Part shown: one piece after another, positions 33,838-41,376 of the stretch
How positions within the stretch are numbered: position 1 is the stretch's first letter
Layout: every line of letters starts with the position of its first letter
NCBI GenBank assembly: GCA_031275285.1
Contig: JAISOY010000223.1
Location: 1-45,872 of the forward strand
DNA length: 45,872 nt
Direction of reading: 5' to 3'
Source of the DNA: Bacteroidales bacterium
GTDB taxonomy: Bacteria > Bacteroidota > Bacteroidia > Bacteroidales > UBA4181
Made by a program: the position numbers and the translations under genes
Notes under the pieces: generated by a model
What the model saw: the letters and a program-made list of their open reading frames with translations, nothing else
Database searches by the model: none
What the model was told of the DNA's origin: nothing

Positions 33838-34668
33838 ATGAATAGGATTTCACCGGTTGTTAAAAACTTATTGATCATTAATATCTTGTTCTTCCTGGCC
33901 ACATTTATTTGTGAAAGCCGGTTCGGAGCAGGACTAATTAACCCCATGATCAGGTACCTGGCCTTGTTTTATCCGGGATCGGTCTATTTTGAGCCATACC
34001 AGTTTGTCACGCACATGTTCATGCATGGCGGGCTTATGCATATTTTTTTCAATATGTATGCTTTATGGATGTTTGGTTCTCCGATAGAAAATGCCTGGGG
34101 AGGAAAACGTTTCCTGTTCTATTACCTGTTTACCGGATTGGGTGCGGCCGCCCTGCATACGCTGGTCAACCATGTTGTTTTCCATCAGGTGCAGGTCGAT
34201 ATCAATGCCTTCATGGATGCTCCGTCGCCTGAATTATTCAAGCAATTCCTGGAAGCACATAAGGACGGGTTTACGACGCAGGCTTTAGGAACCTGGTATT
34301 CTGTTTATAAAGAATGGGCTGCCAATCCATCTGCTTCCGGTTTTGCACAACAAGCCGTTGAGGTAATGGAAATAATGAAAATGAACATGATGAGCATTCC
34401 CACGGTAGGTGCATCAGGAGCCATATTCGGCATATTGCTTGCTTTCGGGATGATGTATCCGAATGTCCAGCTGATGCTGCTCTTCCCTCCTATCGCTATA
34501 CGGGCCAAATGGTTTGTCCTGGCTTACGGAGGGATCGAGCTGTTCCTCGGTTTTTCTCAACCCGGTTCCAATATTGCCCATTTTGCCCATGTCGGCGGAA
34601 TGCTGTTCGGTTATATACTGATCCGCTTCTGGGTCTACCAGGCCCGGAATAAAAAGAACCGGTACTGA
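33838..34668 (+). CDS. Rhomboid-family intramembrane serine protease
   Basis: A 276-residue inner-membrane protease with six or more helices. HMFMHGGLMHIFFNMYALWMFG (about 60-81) is the rhomboid H...HxxxN region, GASGAIFGILLAFG (about 193-206) contains the catalytic Ser in GxSG, and HFAHVGGMLFGY (about 247-258) the catalytic His. An insertion of about 60 polar residues (110-170) separates TM3 and TM4. It cleaves transmembrane segments of other proteins; the substrate is unknown. Transcribed with its own promoter and ended by a hairpin at 34716-34749. Confidence 0.88.
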   Translation: MNRISPVVKNLLIINILFFLATFICESRFGAGLINPMIRYLALFYPGSVYFEPYQFVTHMFMHGGLMHIFFNMYALWMFGSPIENAWGGKRFLFYYLFTGLGAAALHTLVNHVVFHQVQVDINAFMDAPSPELFKQFLEAHKDGFTTQALGTWYSVYKEWAANPSASGFAQQAVEVMEIMKMNMMSIPTVGASGAIFGILLAFGMMYPNVQLMLLFPPIAIRAKWFVLAYGGIELFLGFSQPGSNIAHFAHVGGMLFGYILIRFWVYQARNKKNRY

Positions 34669-34715
34669 CCCCGACAGATGATCTTTGATTTTTTGGAGTA
34701 ACTTTTAATCATAGG

Positions 34716-34749
34716 AAAATAGAAGATGGCCAACCATTTTCTATTTTTA
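34716..34749 (+). terminator. Intrinsic terminator after the rhomboid gene
   Basis: A 14-bp stem (34716-34729 with 34734-34747, one G-T pair) with loop CCAA, followed by TTATTT. It is A/T-rich on both sides and may work in both directions. Confidence 0.55.
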
Positions 34750-34769
34750 TTTAATCAATATACCATATT

Positions 34770-35369
34770 ATGTTTTCAGGAATCGTTGAAGAAGCAGCCC
34801 GGGTGGTGGGCATTGAAAAGGAGCAGGACAACCTGCATATCACCATGGAATGTTCATTCGTGAATGAGTTGAAAATAGACCAGAGTATTGCCCACAACGG
34901 CGTATGCCTTACGGTCGTGAAAATGACAGACACGACCTACACGGTGACTGCCATCCGGGAAACCCTGGTGAAATCAAACCTTGGGTTATTAAAAACAGGT
35001 GACAAGGTGAACCTTGAGCGCAGTATGTTACTGAATGACCGGCTGGACGGCCATATGGTACAGGGGCATGTCGACCAGACAGCCGAGTGTACCGCCGTTG
35101 AAGAAGCCGACGGAAGCTGGTATTTCACTTTCCGCTACGACACGGCAAAAGGGAACCTTACCGTGGAAAAAGGGTCTGTTGCCGTGAACGGGGTAAGCCT
35201 TACCGTGGTAAATTCACAAGCCGGATCATTCCAGGTCGCCATTATCCCATATACTTATGAATTCACCAATTTCCACCAGATCCAACCGGGTACCGTGGTC
35301 AACCTTGAATTTGATATTATCGGGAAATATGTGACCCGGATATTACAATCGATGGACCTGAAACCATAA
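34770..35369 (+). CDS. ribE: Riboflavin synthase, alpha subunit
   Basis: 199 residues, the usual length of the two-domain enzyme. It opens with MFSGIVEE, and both lumazine-binding domains show the signature: NGVCLTVV (about 43-50) and NGVSLTVV (about 140-147), with LDGHMVQGHVDQTA (about 92-105) between. It converts two 6,7-dimethyl-8-ribityllumazine into riboflavin and a pyrimidine in the cytoplasm, the last step of vitamin B2 synthesis. No other rib gene is near and no FMN riboswitch is seen in the short leader. A histidine kinase starts three bases after its stop. Confidence 0.95.
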   Translation: MFSGIVEEAARVVGIEKEQDNLHITMECSFVNELKIDQSIAHNGVCLTVVKMTDTTYTVTAIRETLVKSNLGLLKTGDKVNLERSMLLNDRLDGHMVQGHVDQTAECTAVEEADGSWYFTFRYDTAKGNLTVEKGSVAVNGVSLTVVNSQAGSFQVAIIPYTYEFTNFHQIQPGTVVNLEFDIIGKYVTRILQSMDLKP

Positions 35370-35372
35370 ACA

Positions 35373-36404
35373 GTGAGATTCAGTTTCGTTATACGCACGG
35401 CTGCTTACATAGCACTGTCGGGCGGGATCATACTGGTCGGGTTATTGTACCTGTTGCAATACCTCGACCCACACAGCCTGTGGGTGGAAATACTGGTCAT
35501 TTTCCTTTTCGTTGTAGCAGCCTTTGCCCTGGTGGTCTTTTTCCTGAGGCGTTTTCTCGTACAACAGTTCAACTTCCTGTTCCATCTGATCGACGGAGGC
35601 AAGTTGACGGAAAAAGAACTGGAGGTGCTTTCCGGGAAAGAAGACGCTTTATCGGATATCCGGAAAAAAATGTTGCAGTGGAGCAGTGAAAAGGCTACGG
35701 AAATCGACCAGCTCAAACAGATGGAAAAATACCGGAAGGAATACCTGGGCAATGTCTCCCATGAATTAAAAACCCCTATATTCAATATACAGGGGTATAT
35801 ACTGACCCTGCTCGACGGCGGCCTGGAAGACAAAACCGTGAACCGCCTGTACCTGGAACGAACGGAAAAAAGCATCAACCGGATGATCCATATCGTGGAG
35901 GACCTGGAATCCATTTCACGCCTCGAATCAGGCGGATATCCCATGGAGTATACCTCCTTCGATATGGTACCGCTGGTGGAAGAGGTCTTTGAAATGGATG
36001 AAATGACAGCCAGGACGGCCAAGATAAAACTGGAAGTGGAAAAAAAACAAGTCAGGGTATATGCCGACCGCAAACGGATACTTGAAGTGATGAATAACCT
36101 GGTGGCCAATTCCATCAAATACGGGAAGAAAAACGGGATGACCCGTGTCTTCTTTACCGAAAAAGACCAGTCATGGCGGATTTCGGTAGCCGACAACGGG
36201 ATCGGGATCGCCGAAAGCGACCAGAAAAGGATCTTCGAACGCTTTTACCGTTGCGATAAAGCCCGTTCGAGCGAACAGGGCGGAACCGGACTGGGACTGG
36301 CCATAGCCAAACATATTGTAGAGGCACACGGACAGGCGATCCAGGTAGAATCTGCTTCAAATAAAGGATCTGTCTTTTCTTTTTCACTCGAAAAGGGAAA
36401 ATGA
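35373..36404 (+). CDS. PhoR-like sensor histidine kinase without adjacent regulator
   Basis: 343 residues from a GTG at 35373, three bases after the riboflavin synthase stop. Two membrane helices (about 7-28 and 38-60) with only about nine residues between them leave no periplasmic sensor. A linker coiled coil leads to the dimerization box LGNVSHELKTPI (phospho-acceptor His near 130), then the ATPase domain: NNLVANSIKYGKKNG (N box), VADNGIGIAE (G1), FERFYRCDKARS (F box) and GGTGLGLAIAKHIVEAHG (G2). A response regulator gene is expected but absent here. The GTG start and tight spacing imply translation coupled to ribE. Confidence 0.88.
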   Translation: MRFSFVIRTAAYIALSGGIILVGLLYLLQYLDPHSLWVEILVIFLFVVAAFALVVFFLRRFLVQQFNFLFHLIDGGKLTEKELEVLSGKEDALSDIRKKMLQWSSEKATEIDQLKQMEKYRKEYLGNVSHELKTPIFNIQGYILTLLDGGLEDKTVNRLYLERTEKSINRMIHIVEDLESISRLESGGYPMEYTSFDMVPLVEEVFEMDEMTARTAKIKLEVEKKQVRVYADRKRILEVMNNLVANSIKYGKKNGMTRVFFTEKDQSWRISVADNGIGIAESDQKRIFERFYRCDKARSSEQGGTGLGLAIAKHIVEAHGQAIQVESASNKGSVFSFSLEKGK

Positions 36405-36711
36405 AAGAAAAAAATGGACGCACTTATTGATAATATTTACTATATTTGCCCCATCTTGTACACAAAAACTGATTATTTATTGTTATTTTCCGATCATTCG
36501 CAGGTTTCTTTCATATAGAACTTCGTTTTTTGTTTAAATTTTCATTTTATTATGTAATTTTACGCAAACAACGCTGACCTTGAAAGCCCTGAAAACAAGA
36601 CAAGGGGTGGTGTATAATTAATTTTTAGTGGGTATGGAAAAAATGGAGGTTGTAGAATTTGAATCAATTACATATAGAACACTACAGATACGATCATAAA
36701 TTATTGTAATC
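36405..36711. other. Intergenic region upstream of the TPR/HTH regulator
   Basis: 307 bases. A -7 box TATATTTG lies at 36441-36448 (no good -33). A 21-codon ORF at 36634-36699 (MEKMEVVEFESITY...) sits in the presumed leader and may be a leader peptide or chance. Confidence 0.35.
36441..36448 (+). promoter_or_regulatory. Candidate -7 box for the TPR/HTH regulator
   Basis: TATATTTG within ACTATATTTG. It would leave a long leader of about 255 bases. Confidence 0.3.
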
Positions 36712-38373
36712 ATGAAAAACGAGGCTTGGGCATTATGTATTATCATCATGTCGTGTATGGGTTATGCGGCATGTACGGAGAGTGAGAAAGAACGGGAAAT
36801 CGGGGTTCTTGACCATGTGGCAACCATCGTTGCCGAATATCCCGACAGTGCATTGAGGTTGTTAGGATCGGTAAATACCGGGCTATTGACCCTGCAGCAG
36901 TATTATACTTATGTACTGCATGAGGTACAGGCAAAAGATAAACTGGACATGGACATCTCCTGTGATACCATGATTTACCAGGTAAAGGGATTTTTCGAGG
37001 GCAAACGGGATCCCATAAAAGCAGCACTGGCCTGTTTTTACTGCGGAAGGGTGGCGCATTCGTGCAAGAAAACCGAAGATGCCATGATGAATTACCTGAA
37101 AGCGGCCGACTTCGTTTGCGAATCCGAAGACAGGAACATGGAAGGAATTATCTGGCACCATATTGCTTTTTTGCATTATGAAGGGGCAAAAAACGAACAT
37201 TCGATAGAAGGATTCAAAAAAGCACGGAAGATGTTCCATGGATCGGGCAATCATAACAATGAGATACAGGCATTGGAAATGATCGGAGCGACTTATAATT
37301 TGCTAGGAAAAAGGGACAGCGCGTTGTATTATTACGACCTGGCATATGATATTGCTGAAAAACATGAAATTCAACCCATAAAATCCAGTTTATTAAGGAA
37401 AAAAGGCGTGATCTTCTCCGAAATGGAAGAATACACCACTGCAAGATCACAGTTTTATCAATCCATTAAACTGGCTTCCGACGAAACAGACCGCGCTATG
37501 ACATATGCCAACCTTGCAGAAGTTTACTGTGGCCTGAACCGTTCCGATTCCGCCTGTTTTTATATCGACCTGGTGACCTCTTTTATCGACAAGGATGATG
37601 AACTGAAGGAAGACCAGTCGTTTATGACCTACCTGAACCTCGTACTGTCGAAAGTGGAAAGCCTGAAGGGCAATTATAAGGAAGCGCTGGCCTATTATCA
37701 GGTATATACCGAAATGTTGCAAAATATATTACTCTTAGATTCGGAACAATCCATGCTGGAGATCCAGGAAAAATATAACCACCAGAAGGTATCCAACGAA
37801 CGGGGAAAGGTGGTCATTGAAAAGCAACGGCTGTTGCTGCTGAGCAGCGTCCTGATCTTCAGCCTGGCGCTGATCATCAGCCTGCTATTTTTCAGGCAAA
37901 TCCGAAACAAACACCAGATGTACAGCATGGAGCAAACCATTCTTACGCTACAGAAAATGTCGGAAAACCGGGACGACAAGGAAAGCGGGCTGCGCCATGC
38001 CTTGCTGGAACAGCTGGGCATTATCCGGGGCGTGATGCAGCTCGAACATGCCATCGCAAAAGGCGATACCGGCGCCGCGCTGGTACAAAGGCTCAACAAG
38101 GTACTCTCGAAACTGAACAAAGAGATCTTTGTGGATGCCGTCAACAAGATACGGACGAACTTCTCGGAAGACCTGGTAATGAAATACCCGGCGCTGGACA
38201 ACTCGGAAGCCACCATTTGCTGCCTGTGTTACCTTGGGTTCGACAACCATGAGATCTCGATGATCATGAAACAGAAAAACAACACCATCCAGCAGAAGAA
38301 ATCCAATATACGGAAGAAGCTGAACATTCAGCCGCGTGTCGATATCAATATCTTCCTGCATGAGGTCATGTGA
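36712..38373 (+). CDS. Membrane-spanning TPR protein with C-terminal LuxR-like helix-turn-helix
   Basis: 553 residues. Residues 1-21 are a lipoprotein-type signal (GYAAC). Then 30-360 are tetratricopeptide repeats (for example ALACFYCGRVAHSCKKTEDAMMNYLKAA, RDSALYYYDLAYDIAEKH), 374-395 a membrane helix, 400-480 a coiled-coil linker and 493-540 a LuxR-like HTH (DNSEATICCLCYLGFDNHEISMIMKQKNNTIQQKKSNIRKKLN spans its helices, given by position). Periplasmic TPR plus cytoplasmic HTH makes a one-component transmembrane regulator, a type abundant in Bacteroidota. The four following units share an upstream ACTATAT element, so they are likely targets. It ends before a strong terminator. Confidence 0.75.
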   Translation: MKNEAWALCIIIMSCMGYAACTESEKEREIGVLDHVATIVAEYPDSALRLLGSVNTGLLTLQQYYTYVLHEVQAKDKLDMDISCDTMIYQVKGFFEGKRDPIKAALACFYCGRVAHSCKKTEDAMMNYLKAADFVCESEDRNMEGIIWHHIAFLHYEGAKNEHSIEGFKKARKMFHGSGNHNNEIQALEMIGATYNLLGKRDSALYYYDLAYDIAEKHEIQPIKSSLLRKKGVIFSEMEEYTTARSQFYQSIKLASDETDRAMTYANLAEVYCGLNRSDSACFYIDLVTSFIDKDDELKEDQSFMTYLNLVLSKVESLKGNYKEALAYYQVYTEMLQNILLLDSEQSMLEIQEKYNHQKVSNERGKVVIEKQRLLLLSSVLIFSLALIISLLFFRQIRNKHQMYSMEQTILTLQKMSENRDDKESGLRHALLEQLGIIRGVMQLEHAIAKGDTGAALVQRLNKVLSKLNKEIFVDAVNKIRTNFSEDLVMKYPALDNSEATICCLCYLGFDNHEISMIMKQKNNTIQQKKSNIRKKLNIQPRVDINIFLHEVM

Positions 38374-38412
38374 TAAGCAGGTTATATCCTTCGGACTGCC
38401 TTACTATATTTA

Positions 38413-38449
38413 AAAAAATAACCACCTGTTACGATGGTGGTTATTTTTT
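38413..38449 (+). terminator. Intrinsic terminator of the regulator gene
   Basis: A perfect 14-bp stem (38413-38426 with 38436-38449) around a 9-base loop, ending in TTTTTT. Confidence 0.8.
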
Positions 38450-38475
38450 CGACCACTATATTTACCCGATTATTG

Positions 38476-38517
38476 ACTATATGACCTTGCCCCGGGGTCG
38501 CTCCAATCCTATGTTTG
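38476..38517 (+). promoter_or_regulatory. Array promoter 1: ACTATAT ... TATGTTTG
   Basis: ACTATAT (38476), TTG 11 bases later (38487) and TATGTTTG at 38510-38517, 34 bases from ACTATAT. The block GGGTCGCT before the -7 box and TTTGCA after it recur in promoter 2. Confidence 0.6.
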
Positions 38518-38561
38518 CAGGGATATCTATTTCAAATTTTAATTTTTTAATTCTTTTTACC

Positions 38562-38954
38562 ATGAGGAAATTATTACTTATTTTAAGTATGGGGTTGATC
38601 GTGAGTGTTTCTGAAATATCGGCATTGAGCGGGGTAGCAGTATTGCCGGAAGAAACACAAAATTATGTGGTAACGCGTGGAAGAATAGGAGCCAGAAATG
38701 GTGTAAAAGCCACCGAGGAAACAGTGGTGGTCTATCAATATGATGACAGGCTGGAAGTTATTTTCTGGGAAGCCGTAGGCAATGTCACCATCACGGTCAT
38801 GAATGAGTTCGGCTATCCGATGTACAACAGAACAGTGAATTCGGATCCCGACACTCCGGTAGTAATAACCACGAGCACTTGGGCTTCGGGAATTTACAGC
38901 ATCTACCTGACTGACCCGCTGGGCGGTTACCTGAATGAGTTTTTTGTGAAATAG
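38562..38954 (+). CDS. DUF3244-family small secreted protein
   Basis: 130 residues from the ATG at 38562 (MRKLLLILSMGLIVSV is a standard signal peptide). The frame is open upstream to 38370, but that part crosses the promoter and terminator and is not coding. After cleavage near residue 22, the domain has VVVYQYDDRLEVIFWEAVGNVTITVMNEFGYPMYN and GIYSIYLTDPLGGYLNEFFV, the DUF3244 beta-sandwich pattern (Ig/fibronectin-like, about 100 residues). Periplasmic or surface location is expected, role unknown. First of a series of tandem units after the TPR/HTH regulator. Confidence 0.7.
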   Translation: MRKLLLILSMGLIVSVSEISALSGVAVLPEETQNYVVTRGRIGARNGVKATEETVVVYQYDDRLEVIFWEAVGNVTITVMNEFGYPMYNRTVNSDPDTPVVITTSTWASGIYSIYLTDPLGGYLNEFFVK

Positions 38955-38989
38955 CGGGAGGCACAGCTAACATTCAAAGATACCCGCTG

Positions 38990-39038
38990 CGCGTATTTCT
39001 TTATGGCTCCCTCCGTAAAGATAATACGCGTTTTTTTT
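38990..39038 (+). terminator. Array terminator 1
   Basis: CGCGTAT..CTTTA (38990-39003) pairs with TAAAG..ATACGCG (39016-39030), then eight T's. The preceding CTAACATT is shared with the other array terminators. Confidence 0.8.
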
Positions 39039-39141
39039 GGCCTCCTGATCAAGCCACCTGAAAAATCAACTATATTTTTAAAAATTAATTATGTGAATTT
39101 AAATATATTATGTTTTTGTTTACTATATGGTGTAAAATTGA

Positions 39142-39183
39142 ACTATATTTTGTGCTGCGGCTCACCAGGGTCGCTTATGTTTG
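39142..39183 (+). promoter_or_regulatory. Array promoter 2: ACTATAT ... TATGTTTG
   Basis: ACTATAT (39142) and TATGTTTG (39176-39183), again 34 bases apart; TTTG directly follows ACTATAT. GGGTCGCT precedes the -7 box as in promoter 1. Confidence 0.55.
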
Positions 39184-39273
39184 CACCAGATATCACTAAA
39201 AGTTGAATTTATAAACATTACCGCCGGGCAAAGATTATTGCTGCTATTTTATTAAAACATAGGACGAACAAAC

Positions 39274-39636
39274 ATGATGGTCATGTATCATATAACGGCA
39301 GTAAATGAACTCGATGTTCAAGCGGTAGGGAAACACAGGAACCATGTTACCCTGAAAGGTGGATTAGGCCCGGAGGCTGAAATCGAACCTGACACCCGGA
39401 GTGTAGTAATATACCAGAGCGAGGAAGATTTAAGGGTTATATTTCTTAAATCATTGGGCAATATCTGTGTTACAGTGTTGAATTATTACGGGTTTCCCGT
39501 GTATAGGCAGGCTGTAATATCGGCTCCAAACAAAACCTTATATATTGGTACGCGCGATTGGAACACAGCGTGGTATACAATTTATATTACTGACACGGAA
39601 GACGGTTGTTTGGAGGGTGTATTTGAAATAGAATAG
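39274..39636 (+). CDS. DUF3244-family protein with a broken signal peptide
   Basis: 120 residues. VVIYQSEEDLRVIFLKSLGNICVTVLNYYGFPVYR and WYTIYITDTEDGCLEGVFEIE align with the DUF3244 protein just upstream. From the ATG at 39274 there is no signal peptide. In the same frame, 51 bases earlier (39223), GCC GGG CAA AGA TTA TTG CTG CTA TTT TAT TAA aligns with the upstream paralog's ATGAGGAAATTATTACTTATT, so the old start codon seems lost and a stop has arisen in the signal sequence. The gene may be decaying or make a cytoplasmic version. Confidence 0.55.
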   Translation: MMVMYHITAVNELDVQAVGKHRNHVTLKGGLGPEAEIEPDTRSVVIYQSEEDLRVIFLKSLGNICVTVLNYYGFPVYRQAVISAPNKTLYIGTRDWNTAWYTIYITDTEDGCLEGVFEIE

Positions 39637-39668
39637 ACTAACATTTGCTCAATTCTAAATAACCCCGC

Positions 39669-39724
39669 GGCGTGGACTTATCCTTGGCGATGCTCTCACA
39701 CAAGGATAACCACGCCTTTTTTTT
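39669..39724 (+). terminator. Array terminator 2
   Basis: GGCGTGG..TTATCCTT pairs with AAGGATAA.CCACGCC, then eight T's; the loop region is GGCGATGCTCTCACAC. Confidence 0.85.
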
Positions 39725-39951
39725 GTAATCCCCGTTCAAACACCCCGGACCAGGGTACCAATAACAGTATATATCATCCATTATTCCCGGCGGATCTTCG
39801 AAAACAGGAAAAATACAGTTCTCATCGACCGGTTATTTCCTGTGTGGCGCTCCAACCATCTGGCCCCATATCGAAAATAATTATACCTACTGAGCAGAAC
39901 ATCCTGAAAATAATCAAATTAACAATCGCCCGCTATATGATGCAAAATCGG

Positions 39952-39992
39952 ACTATATCCTGTTGGTTTCCGCTTTTTATTGTTTATATTTG
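39952..39992 (+). promoter_or_regulatory. Array promoter 3: ACTATAT ... TATATTTG
   Basis: ACTATAT (39952), TTGG 11 bases later (39963-39966), 18 bases, TATATTTG (39985-39992). Confidence 0.6.
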
Positions 39993-40176
39993 TCATAGGT
40001 CAATGATGTATATCACTTCCTGAAAAATAAACATTTCTCAGGAAAGGACAAAAAACATCCAATGCGGATAAAAAGAATAAAAATTAACAAATTATTGTGA
40101 ACATAATTGGCTTTGGATCGTTAATACGGTTATATAAATGTTTATTTAAAATTTCAGACTAAGTAACATAACATAC

Positions 40177-40245
40177 ATGAATAAAAGAAATAAATATACC
40201 AGTACCTCCCTAACACAAAAATTGGTTGCTTGGTTGGGGGACTAG
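40177..40245 (+). CDS. Tiny ORF of repeat copy 1 (22 aa)
   Basis: MNKRNKYTSTSLTQKLVAWL plus GD, ending in TAG at 40243-40245. It occupies the place that a DUF3244 gene takes in the earlier units, between promoter/leader and terminator. A basic N-terminus and amphipathic C-terminus; conserved in copy 2 except for the end. Translation is unproven. Confidence 0.3.
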   Translation: MNKRNKYTSTSLTQKLVAWLGD

Positions 40246-40281
40246 AATCGACTAACACTACCCAATTCTATATACCCCCGC

Positions 40282-40335
40282 GGCGTGGACTTATCCCTGG
40301 CGATGCTCTCACACAAGGATAACCACGCCTTTTTT
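40282..40335 (+). terminator. Array terminator 3
   Basis: GGCGTGG..TTATCC pairs with GGATAA.CCACGCC and runs into six T's; nearly identical to terminator 2. Confidence 0.85.
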
Positions 40336-40563
40336 GTAATCCCCGTTCAAACACTCCGGACCAGGGTACCAATAACAGAATATATCATCTATTATTTACA
40401 GCGGATCTTCAAAAACAGGAAAAATACAGCCCTCATCGACCGGTTATTTCCTGTGTGGCGCTCCAACCATCTGGCCCCATATCGAAAATAACTATATCTA
40501 CTAAGCAAAATGCTCTGAAAATAAGCAAATTAAACAATTGTTCGCTATATACCACAAAATCGG

Positions 40564-40605
40564 ACTATATTTTGTTGGTTTCCGCTTTTTTATTGTCTAT
40601 ATTTG
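40564..40605 (+). promoter_or_regulatory. Array promoter 4: ACTATAT ... TATATTTG
   Basis: ACTATAT (40564), TTGG at 40575-40578, 19 bases, TATATTTG (40598-40605); 34 bases from ACTATAT to the -7 box as in units 1 and 2. Confidence 0.6.
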
Positions 40606-40789
40606 TCATAGGTCAATGATGTATATCACTTCCTGAAAAATAAACATTTTTCAGGAAAGAACAAAAAAACATCCAATGCAGTAAAAAGAATAAAAATTAA
40701 CAAATAATAGTGAACATAATTGGCTTTGGATCGTTAATACGATTATATAAATGTTTATTTAAAATTTCAGACTAAGTAACATAAGATAC

Positions 40790-40867
40790 ATGAACAAAAG
40801 AAATAAATATATCGGTACCTTCCTAACACGAAAGCTGGTTGCTTGGTTGGGGACTAGAATCGACTAA
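40790..40867 (+). CDS. Tiny ORF of repeat copy 2 (25 aa)
   Basis: MNKRNKYIGTFLTRKLVAWL then GTRID. One G fewer in the G-run (four, not five) shifts the last codons and extends the ORF to TAA at 40865-40867, compared with copy 1. Same position and promoter arrangement; translation unproven. Confidence 0.3.
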   Translation: MNKRNKYIGTFLTRKLVAWLGTRID

Positions 40868-40893
40868 CATTGCTCAATTCTAAATAACCCCTC

Positions 40894-40949
40894 AGCGCGT
40901 GCTTATCCCTGGCGACATCTCAATCATGGATAACACGCGCTACTTTTTT
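40894..40949 (+). terminator. Array terminator 4
   Basis: AGCGCGTG..TATCC pairs with GGATA..CACGCGCT, then ACTTTTTT. The stem bases differ from terminators 2 and 3 on both sides but pairing is kept. Confidence 0.75.
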
Positions 40950-41041
40950 GCATCAACCCCAAATATTGATTTTTTACGAATGATGCGTTCTTGAGATAAT
41001 ATATATATAATATACATCATTTAACAATTCCTTATTAATAT

Positions 41042-41125
41042 AAGGAGGTAAAAAAGAGCCATATCGACGAATTGTGCAAGATCATGCCGGTATTGGATGA
41101 AAAAGAGCAAAAAGTACTGCTTTAA
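41042..41125 (+). other. Short coding remnant in the 427-base gap before the T9SS-domain gene
   Basis: A 27-codon open stretch without ATG (KEVKKSHIDELCKIMP...) ends at TAA 41123-41125. It follows AAGGAGGT, which is a chance or relic Shine-Dalgarno. It reads like a protein fragment of unknown family. The rest of 40950-41376 shows only AT-rich DNA and two ACTATAT motifs (41214 and 41278). Confidence 0.25.
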
Positions 41126-41277
41126 GTCCGGTTTAAAATCATCCGTATTGGTTCATGAAATGATTTTTTTCAATATTTTAAAGAACTTTTCAAGGACACT
41201 CTAATAATTTTCAACTATATTCTGCAAAATATAAGACACTGACAATCACACATAAACAATATTTTTAAGTAATTTTT

Positions 41278-41318
41278 ACTATATTTTTACTATTGGTGCG
41301 ATGAAATCATGACCTTTA
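41278..41318 (+). promoter_or_regulatory. Possible array-type promoter for the T9SS/SpvB genes
   Basis: ACTATAT (41278), TTGG (41293-41296) and GACCTTTA (41311-41318), 33 bases from ACTATAT. The -7 box differs from TAnnTTTG at two positions, so this is weak and rests on the shared layout. Confidence 0.3.
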
Positions 41319-41376
41319 TGTGAAGACAGTAGTGAACTGAGTGCAACTTTACATGTGAAATCAATACTAAAAACAT

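Larger units (their letters stand above)
39631..40244 (+). repeat. Tandem repeat unit, copy 1 (614 bp)
   Basis: Begins at the stop of the second DUF3244 gene and is followed head to tail by copy 2, which matches along its whole length with scattered substitutions. The unit holds a terminator for the previous ORF, about 270 bases of spacer, a promoter, a leader of about 180 bases and a 22-codon ORF. Confidence 0.85.
40245..40856 (+). repeat. Tandem repeat unit, copy 2 (612 bp)
   Basis: Head-to-tail copy of 39631-40244 with small indels. Followed by a third, partial copy (40857 to about 40950) that keeps only the terminator block. Confidence 0.85.

Noticed and set aside
33617..33841. 74-codon plus-strand ORF before the rhomboid gene
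   Set aside because: It crosses the TATCTTTG promoter box at 33767, overlaps the rhomboid start and has no family features.
35405..36196. 263-codon minus-strand ORF
   Set aside because: Antisense to the histidine kinase; Ser/Arg-rich shadow.
38370..38561. 64-codon N-terminal extension of the first DUF3244 protein
   Set aside because: It runs through a strong terminator and a promoter; the signal peptide starts at 38562.
39631..40950. CRISPR array or transposon ends for the direct repeats
   Set aside because: Units are over 600 bp, only two are complete, and there are no short spacers, inverted ends or transposase.
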